From positions 1 through 29,090 of the forward strand of contig DAOWDZ010000224.1 of the NCBI GenBank assembly GCA_030638765.1: a stretch of DNA of 29,090 nucleotides. Direction: 5' to 3'. Positions 17,901 to 25,304 of this stretch are shown piece by piece. Under the pieces are notes generated by a model that searched no databases, was not told where the DNA came from, and saw only the letters and a list, made by a program, of their open reading frames with translations. How positions within the stretch are numbered: position 1 is the first letter of the stretch; each line of letters opens with the position of its first letter. This DNA is from Desulfocapsa sp. (GTDB taxonomy: Bacteria > Desulfobacterota > Desulfobulbia > Desulfobulbales > Desulfocapsaceae). The translations under genes were made by a program, and so were the position numbers.

Positions 17901-17957
17901 TGAGACGACAAAAGAAAACACAGCAATCTTAACCGGCATGGTCTGAAAAAATCTCAT
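14940..17957 (-). CDS. Membrane c-di-GMP enzyme: Cache-HAMP-PAS-GGDEF-EAL
   Basis: 1005 residues. TM1 (about 10-31) and TM2 (329-353) flank a large periplasmic region (about 45-320) of the double-Cache type, with GREYVRID and RDYYQET. HAMP follows (353-405), then a coiled coil and PAS (446-555) ending in the LSTDITASKEAEE linker. GGDEF is intact (648-652), and a product-inhibition RxxD site, RESD (639-642), sits five residues before it. EAL is intact: E776-A777-L778, NLSGKQF, ELEITE, DDFGTGYSS, KVDRSF and AEGVET. Both synthesis and hydrolysis of c-di-GMP are therefore possible, with the Cache ligand and PAS setting the direction. Its ATG overlaps the stop of the upstream repeat-protein gene (ATGA, 17957-17954), so translation is probably coupled. 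The actual balance of activities cannot be read from sequence. Confidence 0.94.
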   Translation of the reverse strand: MRFFQTMPVKIAVFSFVVSGFAVILIGLLAYQNTDSILRQESLVRLQDLLQRETGRLETTFQIFQEDALFLANAPSVKGILRSIASGDGYDEQENATEAIWQRRLAAHLGTVLQQRAAYLSIRLILDQNEGREYVRIDKVDGKIHESAEEELQQKGHRDYYQETLKLQKGEVYFSAINLNREHGRITLPMQPVIRFATPVFDHDGLVAGILVFNIDFKGITKTFSRSHTNTHFMMTNSFGDYLIHKDENRIFGFEFNRPSRIQDDYLVLQSFIAKNSKEETLSLDQMAGDVGMALRKFHYDPLNQDHCMILGAEVSLDILRQKSLMLRNKLILILFGAVLMISFATSILAYLVTRPLKELTTAADRIANGEDVEVPACGNDEVGVLASSMQTMLHHLHSSRQEVQDLAYSLEDKVRERTQDLALVNGELKEEIVERQKVEQDLRLASKYLEITQEALVITDPSGTILEVNEAFVEMAGFSRSEVLGENPRVLKSGRHDKKFYEEMWRALLEEGHWQGEIWDRRKNGEVYPKWISISAVRNKDGEITNFVALSTDITASKEAEEKLEKLAHYDPLTGLANRLLFHYRLEHDLAMAGRRKWDLGLILLDLDGFKEVNDTLGHPAGDQLLIQVSERLQGSVRESDTVARLGGDEFVVILTNIQKENDLAMLGQKILDALRAPYELDGERVEISASLGIAVYPDDGKDANLLLKNADTAMYHAKDDGKGRIQFYTEAMTKKAAARFRLAADLRTALENEEFLVYYQPKLSLMDGRIVGLEALVRWKSNGEIIPPFKFIPVAEETGIITEIGEWVLRQACIQTKKWHEEFPELRISVNLSGKQFSSKGLVEMVDSVLKETGLDPGKLELEITETVIMSDVDATIESLWQLKKLGLVLSVDDFGTGYSSLSYLKRFPIDVLKVDRSFVMDITEDANDRAVVKAIVSLGIQLKMKVIAEGVETIEQLTILKSIDCHEMQGYLVSPPVPAEEFYKLALDWKKEKKYLQLMQDS

Positions 17958-19759
17958 TCTGCCACCGTTCCTTTCATCGCCCGACCAAGTAATTGCATAA
18001 GGATGTGACTTGATTGCCGGATATTCTGCTCAACAAGATTTATCGTTTTGCCCTGTTCTCTTTGACACGGCGACAGGGTACTTGTCATATTCAGATGGAT
18101 TTTTAAGTTTTCAACTTCAGTGAGAATCAGCTGTAATTCATTATAGACATCCGTATCAGTAGTCTCCGCAGTTGGTGGTATCAAGGGAATAAGACTCAAT
18201 TGCATTCCTGCTCGAAGCTGCACCAGCTTCAGCAGATCCCACAATTCATGGGAGCTGGTCAAGATATGATGCGGTTGCAGACGACCTGCCGTAACCACAA
18301 TCGGCAATTCCATTATCTCCACATCAAGATGGATCAAAACCAGATTGAGTTCCTTCTGGATAGTATCTGCCAACATATGACTGTCATCAATGGAGTAGCC
18401 ACGATTCCCCATTAAGACATCAATTTCCCTGGCTATTTTCTGCATCTTATTGAACACATCGCTGGGTGTCTTGCCCTCGACAAATCCTCGGTAATCTTTG
18501 TGCCAGGGGACTGGATCAATCTGAACTGACATGTAAAGTATGCCGAGTTCCATATCGAGCCTGGCGGCCAGCTCAAACACCTCAGCCGGAGTTATAGCCC
18601 TCAGCGGACGAGTGGGGAGAGCTATGGGGCCGAGGTCTTTATTGCTCCGCAACAAGCTCACCTGCCGTAGACATTCGAGAGTTTTGCTGTATACATGGTG
18701 AGGAGCAAGTCCCTTCAACATCTCCTCAGCAGATCCCACCTGACGTATCCCGAGATGCTCCTTGTATCTCCCCAATTCCCACAAAATATGTTCAGCTACC
18801 TGAAAGACATGATCAGGTGTCTTGATCAGAGATTTTTGCTCATACTGGCTTAACTTATCATCCAGTGGAAAGAGGGGCATGAGCTCCATGGCCCATTTCA
18901 AATTGCGAATAATATCATCGGCGTCGTAACGTTTATGAATTTCCGGAAGAGGAATACTGCGTTCCAGCCCCAACCGAAACTTTATACGTTGTAACTCTGC
19001 CTGCACTCCAAGTAATCCATCATATACGTCGGAAACGGTAATTACCCGACGAGGAACTCTGTTTGGTATCACCGGTATCATCCAGAGATTTTTCTGTGAC
19101 CCAGCAATGATGGCCATAAGGTCAGAAGTTGCCTGCAACGCATGATTTGGAAATTTGCCCTTACCGAGAATGGGCCGGACGGCCCCCTTTGTGAGATTTT
19201 GAGAATTTCGTAAAAAACGAATTTCTTTCAATATTTGTTCAGAAAGAGCATAGGCATCATTGGGACTGACCCCTCTCATCCCCAGCAGTGGATTGAGTGA
19301 GTAAGAAATTTCCCATAATTTCTGATAAATATCATTGGAGGTTTTACCTATGACGACCTGAGGTATGGCACAACTCGCTTTAGAATCATGCTTATATTCA
19401 AGAAGAAGTGATAATTCCTGCCCGAGACGTTCCACCAGATCATATACGTCATTGGGTGAAATATCTCGAGCCGGATAGGTGGGGATTGTAATTTCACCCA
19501 AGTCTTCAATACGACGGAGTCGATTAATTTTCTCCAACACTTCAAAACATTTTTGCAACACATGGCTGGGAGTTTTGTTCTTTTGGATTGCGACGGTCGG
19601 CCATTCGTCTTCGATATTGTGAAAGACTCTAATTTCCTCAATTTGAAATTGTACTGTCATTACTCTAGCAAAGACATCATTCACCGTTTTTGCTTCAGCA
19701 AACAAAGGTGACAGGACGCCAAACAGTAACAAAATACAACCGGAAAAGACCTTGTGCAT
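17954..19759 (-). CDS. Secreted 16-repeat helical protein, family not recognised
   Basis: Start chosen at ATG 19759, because GAAGG lies 8 nt upstream and it opens a clean signal peptide (MHKVFSGCILLLFGVLSPLFAEA). The ATG at 19777 would add six residues. The mature protein should be periplasmic; there is no other membrane segment. The ~601 residues consist of sixteen units beginning with a motif like [KI]-T-P-x-[DH]-V-[YF], followed by an amphipathic helix ending EL/EI-x-x-L. Motif starts are 24, 62, 100, 139, 164, 202, 240, 278, then 313, 351, 389, 430, 455, 494, 533, 571. Spacing is mostly 38, with a 25-residue unit fourth in each set of eight. No enzyme motif is visible. The gene is 35 nt after the flytrap kinase and overlaps the GGDEF-EAL gene by 4 nt. 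A scaffold or ligand-binding partner of that receptor is likely; the function is unknown. Confidence 0.85.
   Translation of the reverse strand: MHKVFSGCILLLFGVLSPLFAEAKTVNDVFARVMTVQFQIEEIRVFHNIEDEWPTVAIQKNKTPSHVLQKCFEVLEKINRLRRIEDLGEITIPTYPARDISPNDVYDLVERLGQELSLLLEYKHDSKASCAIPQVVIGKTSNDIYQKLWEISYSLNPLLGMRGVSPNDAYALSEQILKEIRFLRNSQNLTKGAVRPILGKGKFPNHALQATSDLMAIIAGSQKNLWMIPVIPNRVPRRVITVSDVYDGLLGVQAELQRIKFRLGLERSIPLPEIHKRYDADDIIRNLKWAMELMPLFPLDDKLSQYEQKSLIKTPDHVFQVAEHILWELGRYKEHLGIRQVGSAEEMLKGLAPHHVYSKTLECLRQVSLLRSNKDLGPIALPTRPLRAITPAEVFELAARLDMELGILYMSVQIDPVPWHKDYRGFVEGKTPSDVFNKMQKIAREIDVLMGNRGYSIDDSHMLADTIQKELNLVLIHLDVEIMELPIVVTAGRLQPHHILTSSHELWDLLKLVQLRAGMQLSLIPLIPPTAETTDTDVYNELQLILTEVENLKIHLNMTSTLSPCQREQGKTINLVEQNIRQSSHILMQLLGRAMKGTVAE
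17957..19690 (-). repeat. Protein-level tandem duplication within the repeat-protein gene
   Basis: Block 1 (19690-18824) and block 2 (18823-17957) each encode eight units over 289 codons. Corresponding units are offset by 289, 289, 289, 291, 291, 292, 293 and 293 residues. Paired segments resemble each other: LGEITIPTYPARDISP with LGPIALPTRPLRAITP, and KTSNDIYQK with KTPSDVFNK. Nucleotide identity looks low, so the duplication is old. Confidence 0.8.
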
Positions 19760-19794
19760 ATCAAATACCTTCATCATATAACCAATATCGAGAC

Positions 19795-22599
19795 CTAAAG
19801 ATGGGATTTTTTTTGCATAACGGTTGCTATCACTGCCCGTATCTGCTCTGGTTCAAAAGGTTTTGTCAAATACTCATCCATGCCCGCGGTAAAACATTTC
19901 TTTCGATCACCGTCCATGGCATTAGCAGTCATCGCAATAATGGGGATATGTTTTCCTTTACACCTGCGAAATAACTTTTCCTCCAGAGCAGACGACAAAT
20001 TAAAATGAGAGAGATCACCATTTTGCTCACTGGTTCGAATCACGCCACAAGCGATTAAACCATCCATAACAGGCATCTGAACATCCATCAAAATCAGATC
20101 AAAATCATCTTCAACCAGTTTCTCCAAAGAGTCCAGGCCATCCTGCGCCACAGTGACATGGTGCCCGGTTCTATCCAATATATGACGAGCCATAGTACAA
20201 TTAATGCGATTATCATCCACCAGGAGAATATTTAAGCCCTCGTTCTCAACAATAACAGAACTATCCTGCTCTGACGTTTCTTCTTCACTGCCTAGCTCCA
20301 GAAGCACTCTGAAATGAAAAATCGTCCCCTGTCCGCCATTTTCCTCAAACCAGATTCTGCCTCCCATCATCTCTATCAGTTGCTTGCAGATGGTAAGACC
20401 AAGCCCCGTACCACCAAACTTTCTTGTTGTTGAAGAATCCGCCTGACTGAAGCTGCTAAAGATAACATCAGACTTATCAGCAGAAATACCAACCCCGGTA
20501 TCAGTCACCATAAAATGAAATTTCAACTGATCATTGTCTCTTTCTTCAAAATCAATACTGACGGTTATAGAGCCTTTCTCCGTGAACTTAATACTGTTAC
20601 CGACAAGATTGAGAAGGATTTGGCGTAAACGAAGGGCATCACCTCTAACATTTACCGGAATTCCCGGTAACTCCTTCTGAACGACAAGATTCAGTCCTTT
20701 TTCAGCGGCCATGAACTTCATGCTGGTATTGACACTCTCAAGCATCTCAAACAGATTGAAATTGTGATTTTCTATCAGAAGTTGCCCCGCCTCAATCTTA
20801 GAAAAATCAAGAATATCATTTAATAAACCAAGAAGGCCATTAGCTGATATCTTTACATTCTCCAGATAGTTTCGCTGCTCGGAACTCAGATCTGTTTCCA
20901 GAGCAAGACTGTTCATACCGATAATACCACTCATCGGCGTACGAATATCATGGCTCATATTGGCAAGAAATACTGATTTTGCCTGACTTGATGCTTCAGC
21001 CTGCTGTTTTGACTGAACAAGATCCTGTTCAATTTTTTTACGTTTTGCAATCTCACGACCAAGCATTCGATTCTGATAAGTTACCAGAACAGCAATAAGC
21101 AAAAATACTGCCGCTGCTGCTAAAACCCAATACAAAAGCTTTGTCCATAAAGTCTGTTCTTTAAACCAGAGACTCTTTATTGCAGTTATCCTGTCAGCAG
21201 GAATTGCCGTAAAACCCCGGTTTATTATTTCCATTAATTTGACATTTTTTCGTAAAACTCCAGCATAGACCTCATTACTAAAGAGTGTCTCATGCTCATA
21301 AATTGAACCCTGCACACCGAAGCGATGGAGCGTATTTTCCATTTCCGGTTGTTCACAGAGTATTGCTGCAATATCTTTTCGTAAAAGAGCAACGGTCAAA
21401 GCATCGATTTCCGGAAAAGTAACAACCTGAATTGCGGGATGCCTTTCCCTGAGAAACGCCTCCTGATAGGTTCCGAGAACAACTCCAACTTTCTTTCCAT
21501 CAAGCTGATTTAAAGATGCAACTCTTCCATCGACTCTCAGATATAAAGCACTGTTTATTTCAAATAGAGCATCAGAAAATTGAAGCCAGGAACTTCGTTT
21601 GACAGATCTGAAAAGACCTGAATGCACATCAGCTTCACCACTTTTTACAGCCTCGATTGTTTCTTTCCAGGAAGAGGCACGGAACTGAATTTCTCTACCG
21701 GTCTGTTTGGACCACTCCTTCCACAGATCAACGATATAACCGCTCGGTTGTCCATCAACGCCAAGCATTGAAATTGGTGGATAATGGTTGCTGATGGCCA
21801 CAATAAGATCCCCGGAAACATCAGCTGGTTTTCCAGAGATCCAGCGACGGGCTATGAGGGTCGATTCTTCTGGGGAAATCTGCTTCATCCCATCATTGAT
21901 CATGGAAACAAGTTCAGTCCGTCCCTTGGTACTGGCAATATACCAATCACTCTGATACAGAGGTACGCCCTTCTGATAATGAAACTTTTGAAGGATCTCA
22001 TTTTCAGAGAGATAAAAAAGACCCGTTGGAGTATCTGCAGCAAAGGCCTTCAATTTTCCATCGTGCAGATCCTTCATAAGGGACAGATAATCGGGATAGC
22101 CGACAACGCTACCGGAACCCAGCAAATCCTGGAGATACCCCTCAACAACATCTTTTTTTATAACGCCTATTCGATAGGCAGATAACTTTCTTATATCTTC
22201 TGGAAAATCCAGCGAATTGTGCAGAAAAATATTGGTACCTGTTTTTGAGAGAATGACACCATACTCTAGATATTTTTCTCTCTCTTCGTTAAAAAACAGC
22301 CCGGCATGTGCATCAACTTCACCATTTTTAACCATCTCCAGGGTCTGATTCCAGGACGCTTCAACAAAGTCCACTTTGATGCCGGTTTTTTTCGACCAGA
22401 GCCGCCAGAAATCAATAATAAGACCGTCAGGCATGCCCTTCTTGTCAGTGTATTCAAAAGGTGCAATATCCCGACAATACACAACTGAAATCTTCTCAAT
22501 ATCAGCGGCAGACACGGAGAGTGAGAAGGCAGAAAGTAGAAAAAGCAACAGCACTCCCACCATCTGCTTTGAAAATTGTAACTTCTTATATATTCTCAA
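19795..22599 (-). CDS. BvgS-like hybrid histidine kinase with two Venus-flytrap domains
   Basis: 934 residues. A signal/anchor with basic n-region (hydrophobic 13-30) precedes two SBP_bac_3 flytrap domains, about 34-258 and 264-481, that share the pattern PPISMLG/APFEYTD...GLIIDFW/GYIVDLW...[18 protein letters not shown] is 486-507, then a coiled coil, and HisKA with His550 in [12 protein letters not shown]. The HATPase has [15 protein letters not shown] and GTGLGL. REC has Asp839 in LMDVQMP and the Lys of TKPFEP. Unlike BvgS there is no PAS and no C-terminal Hpt, so phosphate must pass to a separate Hpt. The start is TTG 22599, 9 nt after GGGG; an in-frame stop lies two codons upstream, so only an internal start (ATG 22563) could replace it. 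It is 6 nt after the hemerythrin gene. The ligand is probably an amino acid or similar small solute. Confidence 0.93.
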   Translation of the reverse strand: MRIYKKLQFSKQMVGVLLLFLLSAFSLSVSAADIEKISVVYCRDIAPFEYTDKKGMPDGLIIDFWRLWSKKTGIKVDFVEASWNQTLEMVKNGEVDAHAGLFFNEEREKYLEYGVILSKTGTNIFLHNSLDFPEDIRKLSAYRIGVIKKDVVEGYLQDLLGSGSVVGYPDYLSLMKDLHDGKLKAFAADTPTGLFYLSENEILQKFHYQKGVPLYQSDWYIASTKGRTELVSMINDGMKQISPEESTLIARRWISGKPADVSGDLIVAISNHYPPISMLGVDGQPSGYIVDLWKEWSKQTGREIQFRASSWKETIEAVKSGEADVHSGLFRSVKRSSWLQFSDALFEINSALYLRVDGRVASLNQLDGKKVGVVLGTYQEAFLRERHPAIQVVTFPEIDALTVALLRKDIAAILCEQPEMENTLHRFGVQGSIYEHETLFSNEVYAGVLRKNVKLMEIINRGFTAIPADRITAIKSLWFKEQTLWTKLLYWVLAAAAVFLLIAVLVTYQNRMLGREIAKRKKIEQDLVQSKQQAEASSQAKSVFLANMSHDIRTPMSGIIGMNSLALETDLSSEQRNYLENVKISANGLLGLLNDILDFSKIEAGQLLIENHNFNLFEMLESVNTSMKFMAAEKGLNLVVQKELPGIPVNVRGDALRLRQILLNLVGNSIKFTEKGSITVSIDFEERDNDQLKFHFMVTDTGVGISADKSDVIFSSFSQADSSTTRKFGGTGLGLTICKQLIEMMGGRIWFEENGGQGTIFHFRVLLELGSEEETSEQDSSVIVENEGLNILLVDDNRINCTMARHILDRTGHHVTVAQDGLDSLEKLVEDDFDLILMDVQMPVMDGLIACGVIRTSEQNGDLSHFNLSSALEEKLFRRCKGKHIPIIAMTANAMDGDRKKCFTAGMDEYLTKPFEPEQIRAVIATVMQKKSHL

Positions 22600-22605
22600 A
22601 CTTTG

Positions 22606-23013
22606 TTACCCCGACAATTTGTGCTTTTCATTCAATTCCTTAAAGAAAACAACATCTGTATCAAGAACATGATTTTTAATCCAACTGACCAGAAACGAGA
22701 ACAGATCACTACTTATCTCCACTTTTCCCTTTTTGAATTCCGCCTCAAAATGATGGACTTTTGCAACAAACTCTGCATGAATTTTTCGATGACCAACGAT
22801 TGAAGGATGATTTTTTAACAACTCTTCCTCAAAGGTAAAATGGTACTCAGTATAGGCGATCAGATCCTCGAGAATTTCTTCAATTTCATTTTGTCCATAG
22901 GATCTTCCTAAACTGGATATCAGATTATTCGTAAAATCAAACAGCATCTTATGCTGATAATTGATCTCTTCATTTCCTACACTAAACCTGTCATCCCACT
23001 TTAATATTTCCAT
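22606..23013 (-). CDS. Bacteriohemerythrin
   Basis: A 135-residue cytoplasmic single-domain hemerythrin that binds O2 at a non-haem di-iron site. All expected ligands are visible: His21 in NYQHK; His58 and Glu62 in YHFTFEE; His75 and His79 in GHRKIH; and His115 and Asp120 in NHVLDTD. It starts MEILKWDDRFSVG, as the family usually does. The ribosome site is weak (AGAGA). The gene follows HD-GYP at 78 nt and precedes the flytrap kinase at 6 nt. In anaerobes such proteins act in O2 delivery, detoxification or sensing, often near chemotaxis and c-di-GMP genes. Here an oxygen-linked input to the island is plausible but not shown. Confidence 0.94.
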   Translation of the reverse strand: MEILKWDDRFSVGNEEINYQHKMLFDFTNNLISSLGRSYGQNEIEEILEDLIAYTEYHFTFEEELLKNHPSIVGHRKIHAEFVAKVHHFEAEFKKGKVEISSDLFSFLVSWIKNHVLDTDVVFFKELNEKHKLSG

Positions 23014-23044
23014 AGTACGTCTCTTTTTTTTAATTTTTGGAGAA

Positions 23045-23064
23045 ATCAGGACAGATCAGGACAG
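23045..23064. repeat. Tandem direct repeat, 2 x 10 bp
   Basis: ATCAGGACAG occurs twice head to tail at 23045-23054 and 23055-23064, 32 bp upstream of the bacteriohemerythrin start. One helical turn of spacing is compatible with a regulator site. An 8-A run (Ts on the minus strand) adjoins it at 23065-23072, after the HD-GYP stop, without a clear stem. Confidence 0.35.
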
Positions 23065-23091
23065 AAAAAAAACTGGTACGCTTGGCTCAAT

Positions 23092-24189
23092 TTATTGGTC
23101 AATATCATCAAGCCTGTCAGTATATTTCAAAGCAATCTTTCTGAAGGTATCCTGTACATCGACAAAGGCATCCACTAAAGCCGGATCAAAATGTTTTCCT
23201 CTGCCCTCAAGGATTATGGCCACTGCCTTCTCATGCGGAAAAGCAGGTTTATAGACTCGTGCTGAAATTAACGCATCATACACATCTGCTACAGCCATGA
23301 GTCGACCAGACAATGGAATATCTTCACCGCTAAGCCCTTCCGGGTAGCCGGAACCATCCCATTTTTCATGGTGTGAATACGCTATTTCACAGGCCAGGGT
23401 CAAAAAAGTGGTGCTGCTTTTATCACCTAGGGCTTCCTCTGATTTAACAATGGCATCACGCCCATAGGTGGTATGCCTTTTCATCTCGGTAAATTCTTCA
23501 TCTGTTAATTTTCCAGGTTTCAAAAGAATGCTGTCAGCTATTCCCACCTTACCGATATCATGTAGTGGAGCAGATTTAAAAAGAAGATTAACCTTGGAAC
23601 TACTCAAATAATCACGATATTTTTTCTTGGTCATCAGATATTCGGCCAGAGTTTTCACATAATGCTGAGTACGCATAATATGCTTACCTGTTTCGTTATC
23701 ACGTGTTTCAGCAAGAACAGCCATACCGTAGATGGTTACATCCTGTGTATGCATTATTTCACGGGTACGTTCGGCGACTTTCTTCTCCAGTTCTCTGTTC
23801 TGATCGTATAATGCCAGGTGAGTTTCTACCCTGGCACGAACAACTGTCGGGCTAATGGGCTTTGTTATATAATCAACGCCACCGACCTTGAAACCCTTTG
23901 CCTCATCTTCAGTCTCCCCCATGGCCGTTACAAAAATAACAGGTATTTTATTTGTAATTGCACTTGCCTTTAATCGTTCACAAACTTCATAGCCATCAAT
24001 ACCCGGCATCATAATATCAAGGAGGACAAGATCCGGACATGGTGTTTTTTGAGCCATGCGGATTCCATCATGGCCATTGGTGGCAACAAGAATATCGTAT
24101 CTATTCTGCAAAGACTGCCCCAGTAAATTTATATTTGCCGGAGTATCGTCAATAATCAGAATTTTTTGTTTTATCAGGGAAAATGTCAT
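23092..24189 (-). CDS. Response regulator REC-HD-GYP (c-di-GMP phosphodiesterase)
   Basis: 365 residues. REC (about 8-125) has Asp58 in LLDIMMPG, with Thr88 and Lys110 in the usual places. After a coiled-coil linker (125-148) the HD-GYP domain (about 150-350) shows ETGKH at 166-170, the metal-binding His210-Asp211 in PLHDIGK, KRHTTYG, HHEKWDGSGYP (273-283, with the GYP motif), and AVADVYDAL. All metal ligands appear intact, so it should hydrolyse c-di-GMP under phosphorylation control. It is the first gene of the minus-strand island and is divergent from the sigma-54-driven LysM-RlpA gene. No dedicated kinase is adjacent; the hybrid kinases and free Hpt of the island are candidates. Confidence 0.94.
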   Translation of the reverse strand: MTFSLIKQKILIIDDTPANINLLGQSLQNRYDILVATNGHDGIRMAQKTPCPDLVLLDIMMPGIDGYEVCERLKASAITNKIPVIFVTAMGETEDEAKGFKVGGVDYITKPISPTVVRARVETHLALYDQNRELEKKVAERTREIMHTQDVTIYGMAVLAETRDNETGKHIMRTQHYVKTLAEYLMTKKKYRDYLSSSKVNLLFKSAPLHDIGKVGIADSILLKPGKLTDEEFTEMKRHTTYGRDAIVKSEEALGDKSSTTFLTLACEIAYSHHEKWDGSGYPEGLSGEDIPLSGRLMAVADVYDALISARVYKPAFPHEKAVAIILEGRGKHFDPALVDAFVDVQDTFRKIALKYTDRLDDIDQ

Positions 24190-24260
24190 GGCACTATTCT
24201 CTTGAAGGAACTGAACTTTCTATCTTTTTGGTTAACAAATCGGATCCAGATATCATTAAC

Positions 24261-24289
24261 AGGATATCAGTTCTCCGAGATAAAGTGAA
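24261..24289 (-). promoter_or_regulatory. Possible sigma-70-type promoter for the HD-GYP gene
   Basis: On the minus strand, TTCACT (24289-24284) and TATCCT (24266-24261) are spaced 17 nt apart, each matching 4 of 6 consensus bases. The leader would be about 65 nt. GATATC palindromes lie just downstream. This is a moderate match only. Confidence 0.3.
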
Positions 24290-24427
24290 TAAAATAAAAA
24301 GTTGTTAGCAATTTGTGTTTTCTGGAGCAAAATATAGTCAAAAATATGACAAAACAGCGTAGAACAAAAAGAGCATCCTGACAGTAAGAGCAAAACAATA
24401 CAACAGAATTACAGAAATTTACACATC

Positions 24428-24443
24428 TGGCACAAAATCTGCT
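24428..24443 (+). promoter_or_regulatory. Sigma-54 (RpoN) promoter for the LysM-RlpA gene
   Basis: TGGCACAAAATCTGCT matches the -24/-12 consensus TGGCACRNNNNTTGCW at every defined position but one. GG (24429-24430) and GC (24441-24442) have the required spacing. Transcription would start near 24454, right before the AGGAGG ribosome site, giving a leader of about 13 nt. An RpoN-dependent enhancer-binding activator would be required; no such gene is in view. Confidence 0.75.
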
Positions 24444-24454
24444 AATAATTTATC

Positions 24455-24460
24455 AGGAGG
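24455..24460 (+). promoter_or_regulatory. Strong ribosome binding site AGGAGG
   Basis: A consensus AGGAGG lies 6 nt before ATG 24467. It fixes the start of the LysM-RlpA gene, and so the absence of a signal peptide. It is stronger than any site seen before the signalling-island genes. Confidence 0.8.
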
Positions 24461-24466
24461 AATATT

Positions 24467-25228
24467 ATGTCTGAATATCAAGTACAAAGAGGTGACACCA
24501 TAGCAAGAGTCACCCAACAATTAAATACAAATTGGGAAACACTGAGCAAAAACAATCCCAATGCCATCGGACGTTCATCAAAAAACGGGAACTGGTTTTT
24601 GAAAGAAGGAGCCATCCTCAATACGGAAAACTCTTTTGCAACAACCTTACAACGCGCAGAACAGCACAAAGAATTTGTGAAGCCAAGTGCTTCTTCAGCC
24701 TTTACCGACAATACACCCATCATCCCAGAAACACCATTTGTACCAGAAGCTTCTCAAAAAAGCCATAACAGGTCAGGAAAAATAGTTGAGCATACAATCC
24801 AGCCTGGTGACACCATCTGGGAACTAGCCGTAAAAAAATACCATGTCCACATCAAAGATGTCATGGCCGACAACGGTATCAACGATCCAAAAACTCTGCA
24901 AATAGGCCAAACACTCAAAATTCAACTTCCTGGAAGCACTGGTGAAAAACCAGTTGTTGCTAGCTGGTACGGTGAAAAATATCATGGGAAGCCCATGGCC
25001 AATGGAGACATCTATGATATGCACGCCGCAACAATTGCCCACAAGGAAATGCCTCTTGGGACCAGAGTGGAGTTGAAAAACTCTATAACAGGTGAAAAGG
25101 TTCTGGCGGTGGTAACAGATCGCGGCCCCTATATCGACGGCCGGGATGTGGATCTTTCCTATGGACTTGCCCAGAAGCTCTCCCTTGTTGAACAGGGAGT
25201 GGGTAATCTGGTTATGCGGATACTCTAA
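24467..25228 (+). CDS. LysM-LysM-RlpA (double-psi beta-barrel) cell-wall protein without signal peptide
   Basis: 253 residues. A first, divergent LysM (about 3-52, YQVQRGDTIARV) is followed by a Pro/Ser-rich linker (70-105). A typical LysM (107-154, HTIQPGDTIWELA) and an RlpA-like barrel (162-253) follow. In the barrel, VASWYGEKYHGKPMANG, His192 in AHKEMPLGT and Asp218 in TDRGPY match the two residues reported essential in Pseudomonas RlpA, a lytic transglycosylase acting on denuded glycan. The domains imply peptidoglycan binding and cleavage, yet the protein starts directly with LysM: no signal peptide, lipobox or membrane segment. The strong ribosome site and sigma-54 promoter support this start. 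Export through a flagellar or other non-Sec route is conceivable, since flagellar genes are often RpoN-dependent. This is inference. Confidence 0.88.
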   Translation: MSEYQVQRGDTIARVTQQLNTNWETLSKNNPNAIGRSSKNGNWFLKEGAILNTENSFATTLQRAEQHKEFVKPSASSAFTDNTPIIPETPFVPEASQKSHNRSGKIVEHTIQPGDTIWELAVKKYHVHIKDVMADNGINDPKTLQIGQTLKIQLPGSTGEKPVVASWYGEKYHGKPMANGDIYDMHAATIAHKEMPLGTRVELKNSITGEKVLAVVTDRGPYIDGRDVDLSYGLAQKLSLVEQGVGNLVMRIL

Positions 25229-25304
25229 TATTTATAGCAATGTTTTTCGAAAGATATTGTTCATGACTGCAAAGTAAACCAGCCAGTTTATGACAAATGA
25301 CAGC

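Noticed and set aside
19733..19759. Lipoprotein signal in the repeat protein (FSGC near the N-terminus)
   Set aside because: The Cys comes before the hydrophobic core instead of after it. The later FAEA fits an ordinary signal peptidase I site better.
23065..23091. Intrinsic terminator after the HD-GYP gene, from the run of eight Ts on the minus strand
   Set aside because: No stable stem precedes the T-tract.
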